Source of the DNA: Cerrena zonata
Taxonomy: Eukaryota; Basidiomycota; Agaricomycetes; Polyporales; Cerrenaceae
Direction: 5' to 3'
DNA length: 64,000 nt
Assembly: GCA_038087015.1 (NCBI GenBank)
Contig: JASBNA010000021.1
Span: forward strand, 496,001-560,000
The position numbers and the translations under genes were made by a program. Positions 20,817 through 32,942 of this stretch are shown here, piece after piece (within the stretch, counting starts at the first letter, position 1; every line of letters starts with the position of its first letter). Below the pieces are notes generated by a model. The model saw only the letters and a list, made by a program, of their open reading frames with translations. It was not told where the DNA came from and did no database searches.

Positions 20817-22605
20817 TTACGAAGATGAGAAGAATAGGAACATATCTGAACGATCATCGCTCCAGATCAATTCAAAATGTAAACAACACAATATATGACC
20901 ACTTACATTGAACGAGCAAAAATGCCTGTCGGCGATTTAGTTCATCTCTGAGTGAGAATGTGATAAAATATAGAACTCACTGCAAGGGTATCTACATTTG
21001 CATCCGGCGAATACAAGCTCGCTACTATGAGTTGGCTGTTTCGTGATTCTTCAGTCCATATATCCACTTCGTTGTAAGAGAGACTCATACTTGATCGCTG
21101 CAGGAGACCCGCTCAAAAACATAGCGACAAATTTCTCCACCTTGGCATCGCGATGTATCATACCACCATTCACCATCCCCTGTACCATGAAAACGCCAAT
21201 GACGGGCAGGAGGATCATTTTGGCAAAAGTCACTGATACCATTGCAGTAATAGGGAGGCGGGAAATGGGTCTAGGGATTTTGAGTCGGGCAAAAGAGGCA
21301 CCGAGAAGGATGAGAGCCAAGGGAATAGCCATTTCGCCGAGAAACTGTGCTGAAGGATCTCATCGTCAGACAAGAGACTTTTTGAAGAGGTTGGGTTTAG
21401 AAGAACATACCGGTGTCGAGAAGGAACGCAAGAGGGGGTCGGTCGTCAGGTCCCTTCCAGTCGGGTCCACCAGTTTCGGACCCATCAATGAAGAGGGCCT
21501 TAAGTTGTGGCACAAGAGCAAAGGGAAGCGACAAAACCAACGAGACTGTGACGGGTGAGAGAACACCATAAATGCGGATTAACAGGCGTTTAACTCTTGG
21601 ATGGCGAGTCCTATCGAAAGAAGTGGTGTGCATTGGTGCTATTTCTTCTTTACTCGATTGAGGAGCATGGTAGCTGGATGACTTGGCCACAGGATGTGCT
21701 TTGGGAGGCCGAGGGACAACCACGACTTGGGTGGACGGTTCAGGGCCTGATACTGAGTTTCGATATATGGAACCTTCATTCGTGGTGGCATTCATCTCAA
21801 GACTGGCACGTTCCTGAGAAGCAGAAGGTCTGAGGGCACGTAAGCGACGGTGAATGTATGAGCCAATCGGCTTTTCCTTCCACGACACACGGAATTCAGC
21901 GGCTTCTCCTTGAGGAATTCCAGGCAAGTAGTCCCATGATAGCGTGTATGCAGCACCCAACACGAAAAATACTAGATGATATGCAACAATGAAGATCGCG
22001 ACGTAAGAAACACCCACTATTCAAGAGAAATAAACTATTGAGCGAGAAAGACAAAATCCAAGAGGATAACGCACGCTCTGTGTCTGTCATTGGATTGAAG
22101 GGGGGTCTCTGAGTTATTGACATGACCACTGCGTTTGCTGTGAAACAATTTCGATTTCTGCATCTTTTGGGAAAGAGGATAACGAAAAAAAACTGACGTA
22201 GACTGCTCCAGTTACTTAGACCAGACACGACCAGAATACCTTGCCAGAAATTCCTTGGTACATAGCAAATTTCGCGAATGATTAGTCCAAACAGAAACCC
22301 GAGAAGCTGATATACGAAAGCGACCATAAACAGTGGCCCTATAGCCGCTGCATTTTGGGTATTGAATGCCGGTACAACACTAGCAAAAATGAGCAGAGGT
22401 AATGATACGTTCATTGTGAGATGAGATGCCCCTTTGACGGCTGCCGCGGGAAAGAGGTCTTGTCTCGCTAGAAAATACCCAACCGCAATCGACAAAAATC
22501 TGGAAGTGATAATGTTAGCTGACTGTATTGTAACCATTGTTCTGAATCATACGTTTTCACGAGGGGCATGATACCGGAAAATATGAGGAAGCTGGGAGAC
22601 AACAT
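20817..22605 (-). CDS. Auxin efflux carrier (AEC) family membrane transporter
   Basis: Multi-exon minus-strand gene. The N-terminus MLSPSFLIFSGIMPLVKT is followed by FLSIAVGYFLARQDLFPAAA, SLPLLIFASVVPAFN, FVYQLLGFLFGLIIREI, and the family signature NWSSLPNAVVMS formed across a splice. ITQRPPFNP, VAIFIVAYHLVFFVLGAAYT, a long polar loop (about 120 residues, Ser/Pro-rich), LIRIYGVLSPVTVSLVLSLP, MAIPLALILLGASFARL, KMILLPVIGVFMVQG, FLSGSPAAI and the terminal helix AFLLVQYMFLFFSSS follow. This is the ten-helix PIN-like fold with N- and C-terminal bundles. Fungal AEC proteins are thought to sit in the ER or plasma membrane. Their substrates are uncertain. Stop set at 20817-20819 through two short exons that join in frame. 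Confidence 0.85.
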
Positions 22606-22940
22606 GTCGTATGGCCTATATCGATAGTCAGAGTCTCATGAGAGTGAAGAAGGTACTTTCCTCAAGGATTCATCCACCCAGAATCTTATAGTAGATACTA
22701 TAGCACCAAGCATGGCATGTGGATCATAGGGAGGCTACCGCTCACCCATTCATGCCAGGACGCAAGGCGTAAACATTAGGGGATATTGCGCAATTCATAT
22801 AAGATTGGAGGTTTAGGAGCCTTAATCAAGAATACATTCTGATTAAAAAGTTGAGGAAAAATCCGTTATGTACGAAATGGAAGTGATGAACGTACGTATT
22901 CATTTGTTCAACACACAAAAAGGCCTCTATTTAAAATATT
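22606..22940. other. Intergenic stretch, 5' side of the AEC carrier
   Basis: Upstream region of the minus-strand AEC gene and 3' flank of the tRNA. A TTTT run on the minus strand just past the tRNA (about 22930-22936) would serve as the polymerase III stop. Nothing else recognised. Confidence 0.45.
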
Positions 22941-23024
22941 TGCCCATTGGCTGGATTGAACAACCGACCTCACCATTAATCTTAGTAATACAAGTGGCGC
23001 GCTCTACCACTGAGCTAAACGGGC
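22941..23024 (-). tRNA. tRNA-Thr (anticodon UGU) with short intron
   Basis: On the minus strand the acceptor arm GCCCGTT pairs with AATGGGC before a discriminator A. The D arm reads TAGCTCAGTGGTAGAGCG (A box). The anticodon stem CGCCA/TGGTG encloses CTTGTA, a 12-nt insertion and A, so the anticodon is TGT with an intron in the canonical position after base 37. The T arm is GGTTG-TTCAATC-CAGCC (B box). All four stems close with at most G-T wobbles. The adjoining gene is the antizyme locus, without evident link. Confidence 0.85.
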
Positions 23025-23291
23025 TATACTCTGAATCCGTGTGATAGACCCATAGCGAGAAGTCTGAAGCAGGCGGCTGCTTTGTCAGCTGGTGGGTGTG
23101 GTTACGGGTTTGGAGGCTGAGACGACCTTGTCACATCCACTCACTCGACTCGAGATCCGTTGTCTTCCAGTCGGTATCTTTTCACTTGGGATCACTCAAT
23201 TTCGATGCTAACACACCCTGACGGTCTTCTGATTCATCCAGATCTCCAGCTATAGCTCATTCCCCGAAAAACGCAGACAAGTTGGCAACCC

Positions 23292-24493
23292 ATGTCGAAT
23301 TTTATAATGTCCAATTTTTCAAAACAACAATCTAGTATTTGCCCCGCGTATGTTGTCATCCTTTGCATACGCGTTCACCAGTACTGACTTATCCTTGCAT
23401 TTAGCAACGGTCGTCAAACCGTTGGAGATGGGGCTTTCTCTTCCGACATGACTCCTAGCGTGCTTGCGGTCTGCCAAATGCAGGGCAGCGATTCCATGTA
23501 CTACTATTCCACTACGTTCTCTGGCGGACCTGGGGTATGTCTTCCGCTCATTATCCCTCATACTATCATCATACTGATTTCAATACTCCTCGCATAGTGG
23601 CGTTTTTGACATCCCTAACGCCAAATGCCCTCCTGACCGAGGGTCGTCAGACTGGGTGACAGACAGTCTGGCGCCATACCCTTCCTCGCCCTCTTCCGAC
23701 CGTTCATCCACGCTATCATCTATCGGACCAGAAAAGTTTCCAGATTCTATCGTATATCCACCCACTCCCCCTCCCGATCATCACAAGAACCAATTCTACG
23801 ATGATCTTTTCGACTCAGAGATCCAATACCCCGCCTACCCAATTGCTATCTCAGCTCCAAGGGATATTCCACGTGCACCTCCAGCCGACATCCCTACTCC
23901 ACCTTTAACGCCTGACGATGGTCATAACGAAGAAGGTGGAAGTGTATCTGCTATTAGTGCCAAACAGGCCAATGCCGCATTGGATCTCTTGAGCGCCTTG
24001 TTCCCTCGAAATGCTCTTGGAGCTCTACCTTTTGCCAAGAGTGTCACTATTTCGTCTCCCAATCTCGGCCAGGCAGTCTTCGATGGCGTTGTTCTCGAAC
24101 TTCCCGATAAGCCAAAGACCCTCTACGTAGATGGGAAGAATGCTGCACACGTGAACTTACGCGAAAGGTATGTACGCCTCATTGCATTTAATTTTGTCCC
24201 CCACCTTCCTTCTTCTGCCTGTCCTTCGTACACGTTTGCAACCTTACGCCGCCTTCTTTCCTTCTCTTCCCTGTATGCGTCACCAGATCGTCTGACCTCT
24301 GTTTAGTATTGTCGCCCTTCTCGATTTAGCAGACGAACAACTCGGCTGCTCTGGCCTCGTCATCGCTTTGGATAAGAGCTGTCCTATGCTTGCTGATCTC
24401 TTGCACGCACTAATGTATGTTGGAGGCACAGTCGTTAGCAAGCCGCCTTTCCAAACCGATCCTGCATACGTCCTCGTCGGCATGGAGATTTAA
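23292..24493 (+). CDS. OAZ: Ornithine decarboxylase antizyme, two frames with +1 shift
   Basis: ORF1 runs through three exon pieces (23292-23347, 23405-23534, 23598-23606) and stops at TGA 23607-23609. ORF2 continues in the +1 frame from 23608 to 24167 and 24307-24493. The antizyme core lies in ORF2: SPNLGQAVFDGVVLELP, TLYVDGKNAAHVNLRES, IVALLDLADEQLGCSGLVIA, DLLHALMYVGGTVVSKPPF and DPAYVLVGMEI. Antizyme binds ornithine decarboxylase and sends it to the proteasome, limiting polyamines. Polyamines raise the frameshift rate, closing the feedback loop (known for the family). Product about 313 residues if shifted. WRF-DIP around the shift matches the W-C-S-D-A-P of mammalian antizyme. ORF1 is supported by the in-phase splices. 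The first 18 codons are less certain. Confidence 0.9.
23598..23613 (+). promoter_or_regulatory. Programmed +1 ribosomal frameshift site (UUU UGA)
   Basis: At the start of the third exon the ORF1 codons are TGG CGT TTT TGA. Skipping T at 23607 gives GAC ATC CCT and enters the antizyme core frame. The stop codon in the A site after a slippery-prone codon is the standard antizyme arrangement. Most antizymes use UCC UGA. UUU UGA is known from nematode antizyme. The splice acceptor lies only nine bases upstream of the TGA. Confidence 0.85.
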
Positions 24494-25364
24494 TGCCCTA
24501 TCCTTAACAAAAGGAGGTATTGTTTCTTGATCTCCAGTCGAAACATCGACTATCTATGTTGTCTCGGTACTGATCCAGCAGGCTTTGGGTCATTATAGTG
24601 GAAGCTGCAAAGGAGTCCTTTTTTCTTGTTTCTTTTCCAAAATTTACCTCCGATACATGTAAACTTTCTCTAGCGTTGTGATGTAACTGACTACTTGTAG
24701 CTCTCTCATGTCCAGAGATGAGCACACTGCTTCTTTTTGTCTGAACTCAAACAGATACTACATACCTATATACGCGTTCACCTTAGTTTTTTCTGCGTGA
24801 TGTGCGTCCAATCGCTCAGGTACAAGACAAGAATCTAAGAAAACGACATTGCAATGAGAACTTGCAAGTACGACGTATTCAAATTCGAAGGTGTTTCTAG
24901 TAATTCTACGTGTTGCTTCCTCCAACCCTTGTAACCACGTCCACGTAGAACATTGAACATGGAAAGGTATATTCGAATAGATCTCAGATCTGAACATGGA
25001 TACATACTACTTACGATGGGAGACAATGTGCAGCACAGCCAATAAATTCAATATATCAAGAGGTACCATTTTCCCCCAGACATTCAGAGGACGACAACGC
25101 CTATCACGAACGACGAAAAGTCGACAAGACCTTTGATAGATGAAGTCCATAAAGAGCCATAAATACTCGCAGGTATATATACACAGCAATACAACAAGCC
25201 ACCGTGGCGTAACCGTCCTAAAGCGCGGCCATCCAGCGCAGAAATAACAAGTCGTGGTCGTATCAAGAGTTCTTGGCGAACCTGAAGGAAATAAATGGAA
25301 TAACATCGAATTTGGGACATTATATCCCGAATGGAAATCAAGGCAAGGGTGGGGAGACAGACGC
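24494..25364. other. Convergent intergenic stretch
   Basis: Holds the 3' UTR of the antizyme gene and the 3' flank of the DUF6533 gene. No additional gene, RNA or repeat could be supported. Confidence 0.5.
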
Positions 25365-26840
25365 TTAGCGACTGAACATCCGCGAAACCCTGTCATAAGT
25401 AGGCATCTCGATATCGCTGATGGATTTGCCCAAGTCGAAAGGAGATGTTCGTCCACCTCCGCTGAACCCCCCTATCGACAGTTCGTATTCCATATGCTTC
25501 ACTTCGGCGTTTCGTAGGCGGAGAAGCGACCTGTTCAATACAGTGGTTGTCATCGCCCACACGAAGCTAGAGTAACGTTCAACATCAGTCAAATTTGAAA
25601 ACATGGTCATATGGGAGAGAGAATACATACAATGCTCCGAGCATGATCAAGGATGGTTGTCTGATCGAAGCAAAACCTAAGTTTAGGGCTCGAAGAGTGG
25701 TTAGAGCCTAGGTGCGGGGGTTGTGTGGATTAGAACAGACTCCGGTTTTCGCACCAAGGTGGGAATGGTACTCACGACAAAGTAGATAATGCCGTCTCGA
25801 TACAATGCCTTCACAACGGGTAGTTGGGCACCTCGTGGCCGGTCCAGGGCATTTAAAATTGTTAATACCAGAACGAGAATCTCAAATAACATCTGTTGTA
25901 TTTTAGCACATGGTGTGAGTTAGAAGAAACGAAGACACTAACTGGTGCAGCCCAAACCGCGATGAAAGTTGGTGTTGTGGACGAAACGATGCACATATTT
26001 GCAATCTCCGACCATGTTACCGTAGCTGAGAAATACCGGAGTTAGTGGATCCTTTGTTGTTAGTATTGTATACGAGACTTACGACCAAGGTTCGCAAGGG
26101 CGATTCCCATAAAGACCACTTGGGCTGAGAAACTTGCTACGAACCCTGCGGTCATGAGCTTGACAACAAGCTTCGCGAATCAAGTTCAGCCCCATTTTGC
26201 TCCGAGTTTGTGATTGGATCAACGCACCGGTCTATGATCCCACAAGATCATAACTCTTAACAATACCAGGGCGTTGGCGATACCGACAGAGCCAATTGCA
26301 AGAGTCGAAGTAGTAAAAAGGAGATGTTTGCAGCTATCGTTGGGAATCACAAGAGTTAGTCTGACACTGAGTCCCATAACTTTAATGTATTTACCCCTGG
26401 ATTCGAGTTAGTAAATCGTGGAAGTGATCTTAGAATGAATACTAACAGCAGTAGTGAATGCATTATGCTTTAGCCCGCTCATCTCTGAATAATACGTCCA
26501 AAGGTCAGTGACAAAAAGTCTGGGTGTACAATACACTCACCATGTGCTACAGGCAAAAGACAACTCAAGACCAAGTATCGGTTGAAAAGGAATGCATATT
26601 TCGCAAAAGAATGAGGCGCATGCCATACGAGCCTAATCTCTTCACTAAACGTTAGGATATGGTCATAGAGAAGAACAACAAGTCCTGCGGCTAAACCGGG
26701 ATTTCAGCAAGCGAAAATGATCAAGAGAGAAGAAACGACATACCACTGAGATATCGAGTTGCGTATGCATCCTTCAGAGCAGCGACGAGTTGAAGGTACA
26801 ATTCTGGCTGCAATGCCACCGGACCTGAGACTCCAGACAT
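25365..26840 (-). CDS. DUF6533-domain seven-helix membrane protein
   Basis: Multi-exon minus-strand gene beginning MSGVSGPVALQPELYLQLVA. The DUF6533 signature follows in the second and third exons: AAGLVVLLYDHILTFSEEIR, LVWHAPHSFAKYAFLFNRYL, VLSCLLPVAH. Later helices are HLLFTTSTLAIGSVGIANAL with LLRVMILWDHR, GFVASFSAQVVFMGIALANL, MLFEILVLVLTILNALDRPR and FFVWAMTTTVLNRSLLRLRN. The cytosolic tail ends SISDIEMPTYDRVSRMFSR. This membrane family is greatly expanded in Agaricomycetes and resembles a receptor-like seven-helix layout. Ligand and partner are unknown. Splice phases in the middle were not all checked. Confidence 0.75.
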
Positions 26841-28826
26841 TATGCTAACATAAGAGGGGAAGAGAAAGGTTCAGAATAGTGGGACGGTATCGAGCTTGAA
26901 ATAGGGACTTGCCTGAACTCAATTCAGTGGGAATATGGTATAATTGCTGGCTCAGAAAGAGTGCATTGCAGCGCGTACGGAAAACCGAGGAAGAAAAGAA
27001 GGAGGGACAAGACGCGTATAGCACCGTACCGGTAATATACCTCTTCTCCCGTTCTCCCGTTGCATCAAATGCCATCAGTCCGTTCCCTCATGTCGCATGA
27101 CGAGGGACGCCACGACCGTCACAAGGTTGAGACCGTTTACAAGTCCGGAAACGTCCCATCAGAGTTGATCAGACACATTGATTACAGCCCTACCATTGGC
27201 TGACTCAGGAACAGCATCACAGATCCTGACAAGAAAATGTTCAGGATCTGTAGTGATCTGTATAGTTTAAGTATGTCAAACCATCTGTGGCGGTGCTGAT
27301 GCATTCTATGCGTGATCTATCGAAATGCAGAATGATCAAGAAAGGTCTCTGGGGTAAAGGCTTGATCGACAGCGAAGCAGTGCATACCGAGAGATTCAAC
27401 GTTGCAACCCATGTCCGAGGTCGTCATGGTGGTAGCTGGTGGTAGCCTCGGCCTTCCTGGTGGATAGAATCCTGCGGCTTGTACGATTCTCGGTCTGATG
27501 GAACTTGTACCAAGCATTCGGGTAATTATGTAGCGTCTGTAACTGAATGATCTTAAGTACAAAAATATCTCACTAAAAGGAGACCATGTTATCGAGAAAT
27601 GTTACAATACAAGAAGAGAAATGTGAATCAACCTTGTGTATGACCGTGACTCGCATAGAGACCTATAAGTATAAATGCGAGGCGAGACCTAGAGTGATCT
27701 AGAATGGGGAAGTGCTTCCTAAAAAGGAAGCTATCGGAGGTTACAAGTAAACAGTAGCAAATATCTCTGGTGGCAACTCGCCTCAAGTTATCGCCATCGG
27801 CCCAACTCTCGACTATTCTTAGACAAGCTGCGGTCTGTTGCGAGTAGCCCCGGTAATGCGTACAGAAAAATCTATCAGGCTTTGTTTTTATCAAAGGCAC
27901 CAACTACTATGTATTGCAGTGGGAAAGCGAACACTTGTTAAGGGTTGCTATCGGTTGCCTATATGTTACTACACTAACCTTATCTCAACATTAAATTGTA
28001 AACCCACTATAATATGCTTTGATTGGCGTTCTCCCGGGCAGTTATATTTACATATACATGCGAACCCGTATGAAACCTTGTAAGATTCAAGAAGATCAAA
28101 CGTAAGATGTGTGCAAATGGGCCAGCACCTTGAACCTGAAGAACAAATGGAACACATACGATGAACAGATTGAGAATAGATGATTATGAGTATACATGCA
28201 GTGAACATCTGGTGTTATTGGAACGTATCGGACTGTGCCTTGAAATGGATGCGACTTTCATGAATTCTAAGTTTAGAGCTCGAAAGGGAATCACGAAAAG
28301 GGAATCTCCCGGAGTTGAGGGGTTGTTCTCAGCTCGTGTTGTATGTGTTGTCTAAAATGAAAAGCATATTCAGATGTGCGACTACATCATGGTCTAGAAA
28401 TGGATAACAACACCTCTCCATGTGCTACGGTATGTGAACGGTGGTCTGGATTTGTCTATGAACACTCCTCCGCATTTCCATTTGTAACTATTTCCCCTGT
28501 GATCCTGCAAGCACACAAACGAGATTTTAGCTCCAAGGCCCTCAATTTTGTCCCCTCCTTGCTGTCTTCGCCCTGCTAACCAGGCGGAAAATGGAGCATC
28601 CGCCGCCCTGCATTGCGGCGAACGCGTGCGCCATCATTCATCCTGCCCAATTCATGCTCGTCAATTCCCGTTTCCCCACTATCTCTTGTTGCTCCCATAG
28701 TGTCGTCCACCATCATCGTCCTTGTCGTAAAAACGATACAGAAACAACTTTATATATCGTCTAAGGACTAATTCTCCCGAACAGGGGTCAAACACCGCAT
28801 CCATTCTCGAAGATTGAATTCTCAAC
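26841..28826. other. Long intergenic stretch
   Basis: Nearly 2 kb between the divergent DUF6533 and Smr-domain genes. Only short stop-bounded frames occur on both strands and no homology was recognised. Pyrimidine-rich runs at about 28460-28580 fit a fungal promoter for the Smr gene. The rest has no visible feature. Confidence 0.45.
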
Positions 28827-29929
28827 ATGGGTTTCCTAGCGTCGCTTGTCCGAGCACTTGTGTCTTGTTTAAGTCCCTCACAGCCACAAAAACCCTCCGA
28901 CCATGAATTATCTCAACAACACGGTTATGTACCTCCTGTGGTAACCCAACCACCTGTTCAGCACGTACCGCCTTCTCACCATACCACACCTCAGGGGCAA
29001 GTCCCGCAAGCACCACAACATCATGAACGTCCCCATGAGCGTCCTCATGAAAAACCTCATGAACGACCTCATGAGGGACACCATGCTCAAAGTCCTCCAA
29101 GGAAACATAGTCCGGGCCCCAGAATTGTACGTCTCTTGTGGTTGATTCTATTCCTACTACGTTTAACTCCTCAATCCTATGATATGCACAGGACCCAAAC
29201 CAGGTTAACCAACACAACCCTCATTACACCTCTCTCCGTGCCAGGGCAAATGAAGAAGGCGACAAGATGGCTTCATGCTTCGAACAAAGTCACGAAGCGT
29301 ACCAACGTGGGGATGGAGCAGCAGCCAAGGAGTTGTCGAACGAAGGCAAGGCGCACCAGAGGGAAATGGAGCGGTTGAACAAGGAAGCTAGTGATTGGAT
29401 ATTCATCGGTCCGTGTGTTCACTTTATGTCTCTTCACGCTATATAACGGTGGTTCGGTTTCACTTATTGTAGAGAACAACAAAGATAGCAATCCTGGAGA
29501 AGTGGACTTGCACGGATTGTATGTGAAAGAAGCAATCAGCTATACCGACCGGTCTATTCAGGAAGCAAAAGCTCGTGGTGACTCTGAAATCACTTCATAG
29601 TCGGTATGTCATCATACTATCTTGTTTCCGCGAGAAGACACTGATGGGGATACTGTTAGGCAAAGGCCTCCATTCAAGAGGCGGTGTAGCTAAACTGAAA
29701 CCAGCTATCGAAGAGCTGATACAAAAGTACAATTTATCATCTCCCGTTTTTACATATACTCACCAATGATCCGTATAGACACCAACTTATCGCCCAACTT
29801 GACCCACAAAACGCAGGGGTTCTCGTTGTCAGCTTGGACGGTAGCGACAAGGGGACAGGCCGAGTTATGCAACCCGACGATATTACGAGAGGTATCGAGA
29901 GCAAAGAAGAGGGTTGCGTTATCATGTAA
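28827..29929 (+). CDS. DUF1771/Smr-domain protein, apparent 1-nt deletion
   Basis: Exon 1 (28827-29126) encodes a Pro/His/Gln-rich leader with a HERP/HEKP tandem repeat. Exon 2 (29192-29408) has the DUF1771 domain (YTSLRARANEEGDKMASCFE, QRGDGAAAKELSNEGKAHQ). Exon 3 (from 29473) starts the Smr domain with DLHGLYVKEAISYTDRSI and RGDSEI. Exon 4 has GKGLHSRGGVAKLKPAIEEL and the last exon HQLIAQLDPQNAGVLVV. DLHG and GKGxHS are the Smr nucleic-acid-binding/nuclease motifs. In exon 3, GAA ATC runs into ACT TCA TAG. One extra base would give EI-H-FIVG and join the next exon in frame. Either a 1-nt deletion or an assembly error, so the gene may be broken. Confidence 0.75.
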
Positions 29930-30407
29930 ACTATTGTTATATATGAGGACTTTTGAGGTGAGTTTCCTTATCATGTTCAGTGGTATGCTGAGAGTTCTAA
30001 CCGTGTGTCACTTTTCAATGCTGCAGTACTGTAGTCTATTGTATGCTTGATTTACCGAACCGCTGTGGACGATGTACATATACAATCAGATGTCGAATCT
30101 TGCGAAACGGACGTCGGGCTTCAGACTCTGAAAAGAGATCAACTTTCTATTTGAATGATGAAACGAGAATTTGAGTCTGTCTAGCTGGTACGCGGTCCAG
30201 GGGGTAACGAGTAACTTCTATTACTGACCGAGCGACGATGAACGGTGTATTTCACCATAAGGAGTTGAAGGAAAGAAATAATTTGGGAATGAAAAGATGA
30301 ACGCGGTCGCACAACATAGAACGACCACGTCCAACTGCGAGTAAAGACATTCCAACAAGACGCAGAGCATCGAATGTCTTGAGACCCCAGATGGGGCCCA
30401 GCCAATG
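29930..30407. other. Convergent intergenic stretch
   Basis: Between the 3' ends of the Smr and antiporter genes. No gene recognised. Confidence 0.5.
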
Positions 30408-32942
30408 TTATTGATCACCAGGGAACCTCACCATCCTAACAGGAGTGCGAGAACCGGAAGCAATTCTACTCCCAGGTCCCTCCTCACCCATGCCATCCCG
30501 ATCTTCCAACCGGGCACGACCAGAAGCGGAAGGAGAACGGGATCTCATTCTATTGAGTCGTTCGGAGATGAGAATTGGGTCGAGTGAGTCCTGACCTTGA
30601 GTCGGAACGTGTATCTTGATAGGGACAGAATTTTCTGTGTCAGTAACACGGGAAGTGATACCGTTCTGATTCGGGACGGTTGTCCCAACGTTTCCAGACT
30701 CTGATGATTCGAGGCCGCGTCTTCGCAAACGGCCTATACCATCCTCGACTTTCCCCGTCTCTCGGAGGAACCCTGGGGTATTGTACCCACTGGAACTAGC
30801 CTCTTGTTCACTAATGACGACTGTGCCCGATCCGGTATCTTTGAGTTTACCAGGTTCACCAATTACCTCCGCGTTGACATCCTTCCCTCCTTTGTTCAAA
30901 CCCTCGCCAGAGGAGTTCAAGGTCTCAGGAGTACCTCCTTCTAAATCAGCATCTCCGGTTGTGTATTGGGTAACTCCTGTAGCGGTTCGCGGGAAGTTTT
31001 CATTTGGGGGAGAGGCCGAACGAATCCAATGTAACCATTCAGGGAACGTTTGGATTGAGGGATTGACGCGAGGTCCAAGTTCGAGACATTGATAGGGTAC
31101 GACGACCGAAGGAGAAGAATGGGATAGAAAGACCGTCTAATGGGGGTATAGTTTAGCACATATACATCTAGGTTAGACAGAAAGGATTAAGGGTAAGACG
31201 TACGAATAAAGATAGAGCCGAGAACAACGAAAGAAACAATCGTTTGGAGAGTTGCCGCAAGATATTCCTCCTGATTGCGTGGGGGAGAATGAGGCTCGGG
31301 GAGTCGAGTGAGAGCGAGTGTGGAGATAAAGACTGCGCCAACACCCATTGGTCCAAAATGTCCACTGAACAAAGCTTCCTTCCAGCCGTTGATTTCCGGG
31401 ACCCATTTGTACAGCAAGAGCAACGGGGGGATTCTCCTCAGGGCAAGGATAGCTATGAACAAGACGACCAATTTCCATACTTCAATACCCAGTTCTGGAG
31501 AATTGAACTCGCTGAAAGGTAGCCAGGCACCGATGTAGACAAAACAACCACAGTTCAGGACAAGGTCGATCACAGAGCTGAAAACAAGATTTTCGACCTG
31601 AGTATTGAAGTGACCGTCCCATGAGATCGCGGATCCTGCAGCAAAGGCTGCCAGAAGATCGTCAGAGCCTATGGTGCTCGTAACACCAATTGTGAAAAGT
31701 GCGAGAGCAATGAACTGGGCGATGTATGATTCCCGGTCAATGAATCCCTTCCGGAGAGAGAATTTCATGAGGAAACAAAATCCATAACCTATGTTAGGAA
31801 ATGAATAAGACGATGCTGTTCACTGAATTGAAATATACGACTTGCCTAGAGTTCCTCCTAAAACAACGCCGAGGATCACCTGGTCTACAAAGTGGAATAG
31901 AAGACGGTTGACAGATCAGCATGACACATTCATTTAACATGAATTCTAACGTACAAAGCCATCCAACGAGGAACCACTTTCCAATGGCCACTTTTCTGGA
32001 CTCTTCTACCGTGAGGTATATGGCAATAGAGAGGAACGGATAAGCAAGGCCATCATTCGCTGCAGACTCAGCCGCAAGGATGCGGCGTAGGTTTGTGGGA
32101 ACGTGTTTGATAGCAAACTTTCCACCTGCGAAAACGTCGGTATTAGATAGGCAAGAAGTCAGTCATAAGGTGAGAGCATGAAGAACTGACCAACTATAGC
32201 GGCGCAGATGATAGGGTCCGTGGGGGTTAGACAGGCCGCCACGGCAAGAGCAGAAACGAAGTTGTATGCTGGGAACAACGCCTTGAGGATACCTGTTATT
32301 CATATCGACAGTCTGTATGTTTACGGTGTAAATAAAGGAATCTGAGCTTACCAGCTACGACGAGCCAGCCGAATGCCATACTCGGTACGACCATAACTAA
32401 TAAACCCTTTGCATGATCCGCGAGATACGATTGAGGTAGTTCGACTCCGATAGCAAACAAACCCGTAGCAAGCACAACTCGCATGACCTCCAATGTGACT
32501 GTATTTGTGTGTCCGCCCCATGAGCGGGGATCAAAAATGTTAGCACAATATGGACCCATGAGGATCCCGAAGAGCGTCCCAAGAACGACTTCATTTATGT
32601 AGAGCTGAGGTGGAAAATATTAGTTAGCTGATTTCAGAGAAGGGTGGTATGCACACCTTTTCCTTGACGAGCAAAGATACTAGGCTAAACTATGGAACGG
32701 CAGAGCAGCATATTAGTATCGATCTGAGGGTATTTCGCTATGGGGCAGACGTGATACATCATGCACTCAGGAGAACACAACGTAACACAACCTGAAGTAT
32801 ACGATTAGAACACTCACAGCAACAACGAAGCCACCGACAACAGTATAAGCCAATGACGGCTCAGTCACCTGGGATTCGGGCGAGTTTGTGAGATGTCAAA
32901 ATAATGAAATGGCACACGGACTTCCAACAGATCCAGTCCCAT
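30408..32942 (-). CDS. Plasma-membrane Na+/H+ antiporter (fungal NHA/SOD2 type)
   Basis: Multi-exon minus-strand gene. The start MGLDLLE joins VTEPSLAYTVVGGFVVA across a GT-AG intron, matching the usual N-terminus of this class. Following segments are FSLVSLLVKEK, NEVVLGTLFGILMGPYCAN, FDPRSWG, VLATGLFAIGVELPQSYL, LLVMVVPSMAFGWLVVAG, then the transport core around the 32.0-32.3 kb exons. FIALALFTIGVTSTIGSDDL, LAAFAAGSAISWDGHF and FGPMGVGAVFISTLALTRLP complete the membrane part. The last exon is a 170-residue polar tail (Ser, Arg, Gly-rich), as expected for the regulatory cytosolic tail. Such antiporters exchange cytosolic Na+/Li+/K+ for H+ and give salt tolerance. No defect seen. Confidence 0.85.

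Noticed and set aside
23631..23636. TCC TGA, the usual antizyme shift motif, 25 bases past the proposed site
   Set aside because: In its own frame a TAA occurs at 23616-23618, and that frame is not the ORF1 frame defined by the spliced exons. TTT TGA at 23604-23609 fits both frames.
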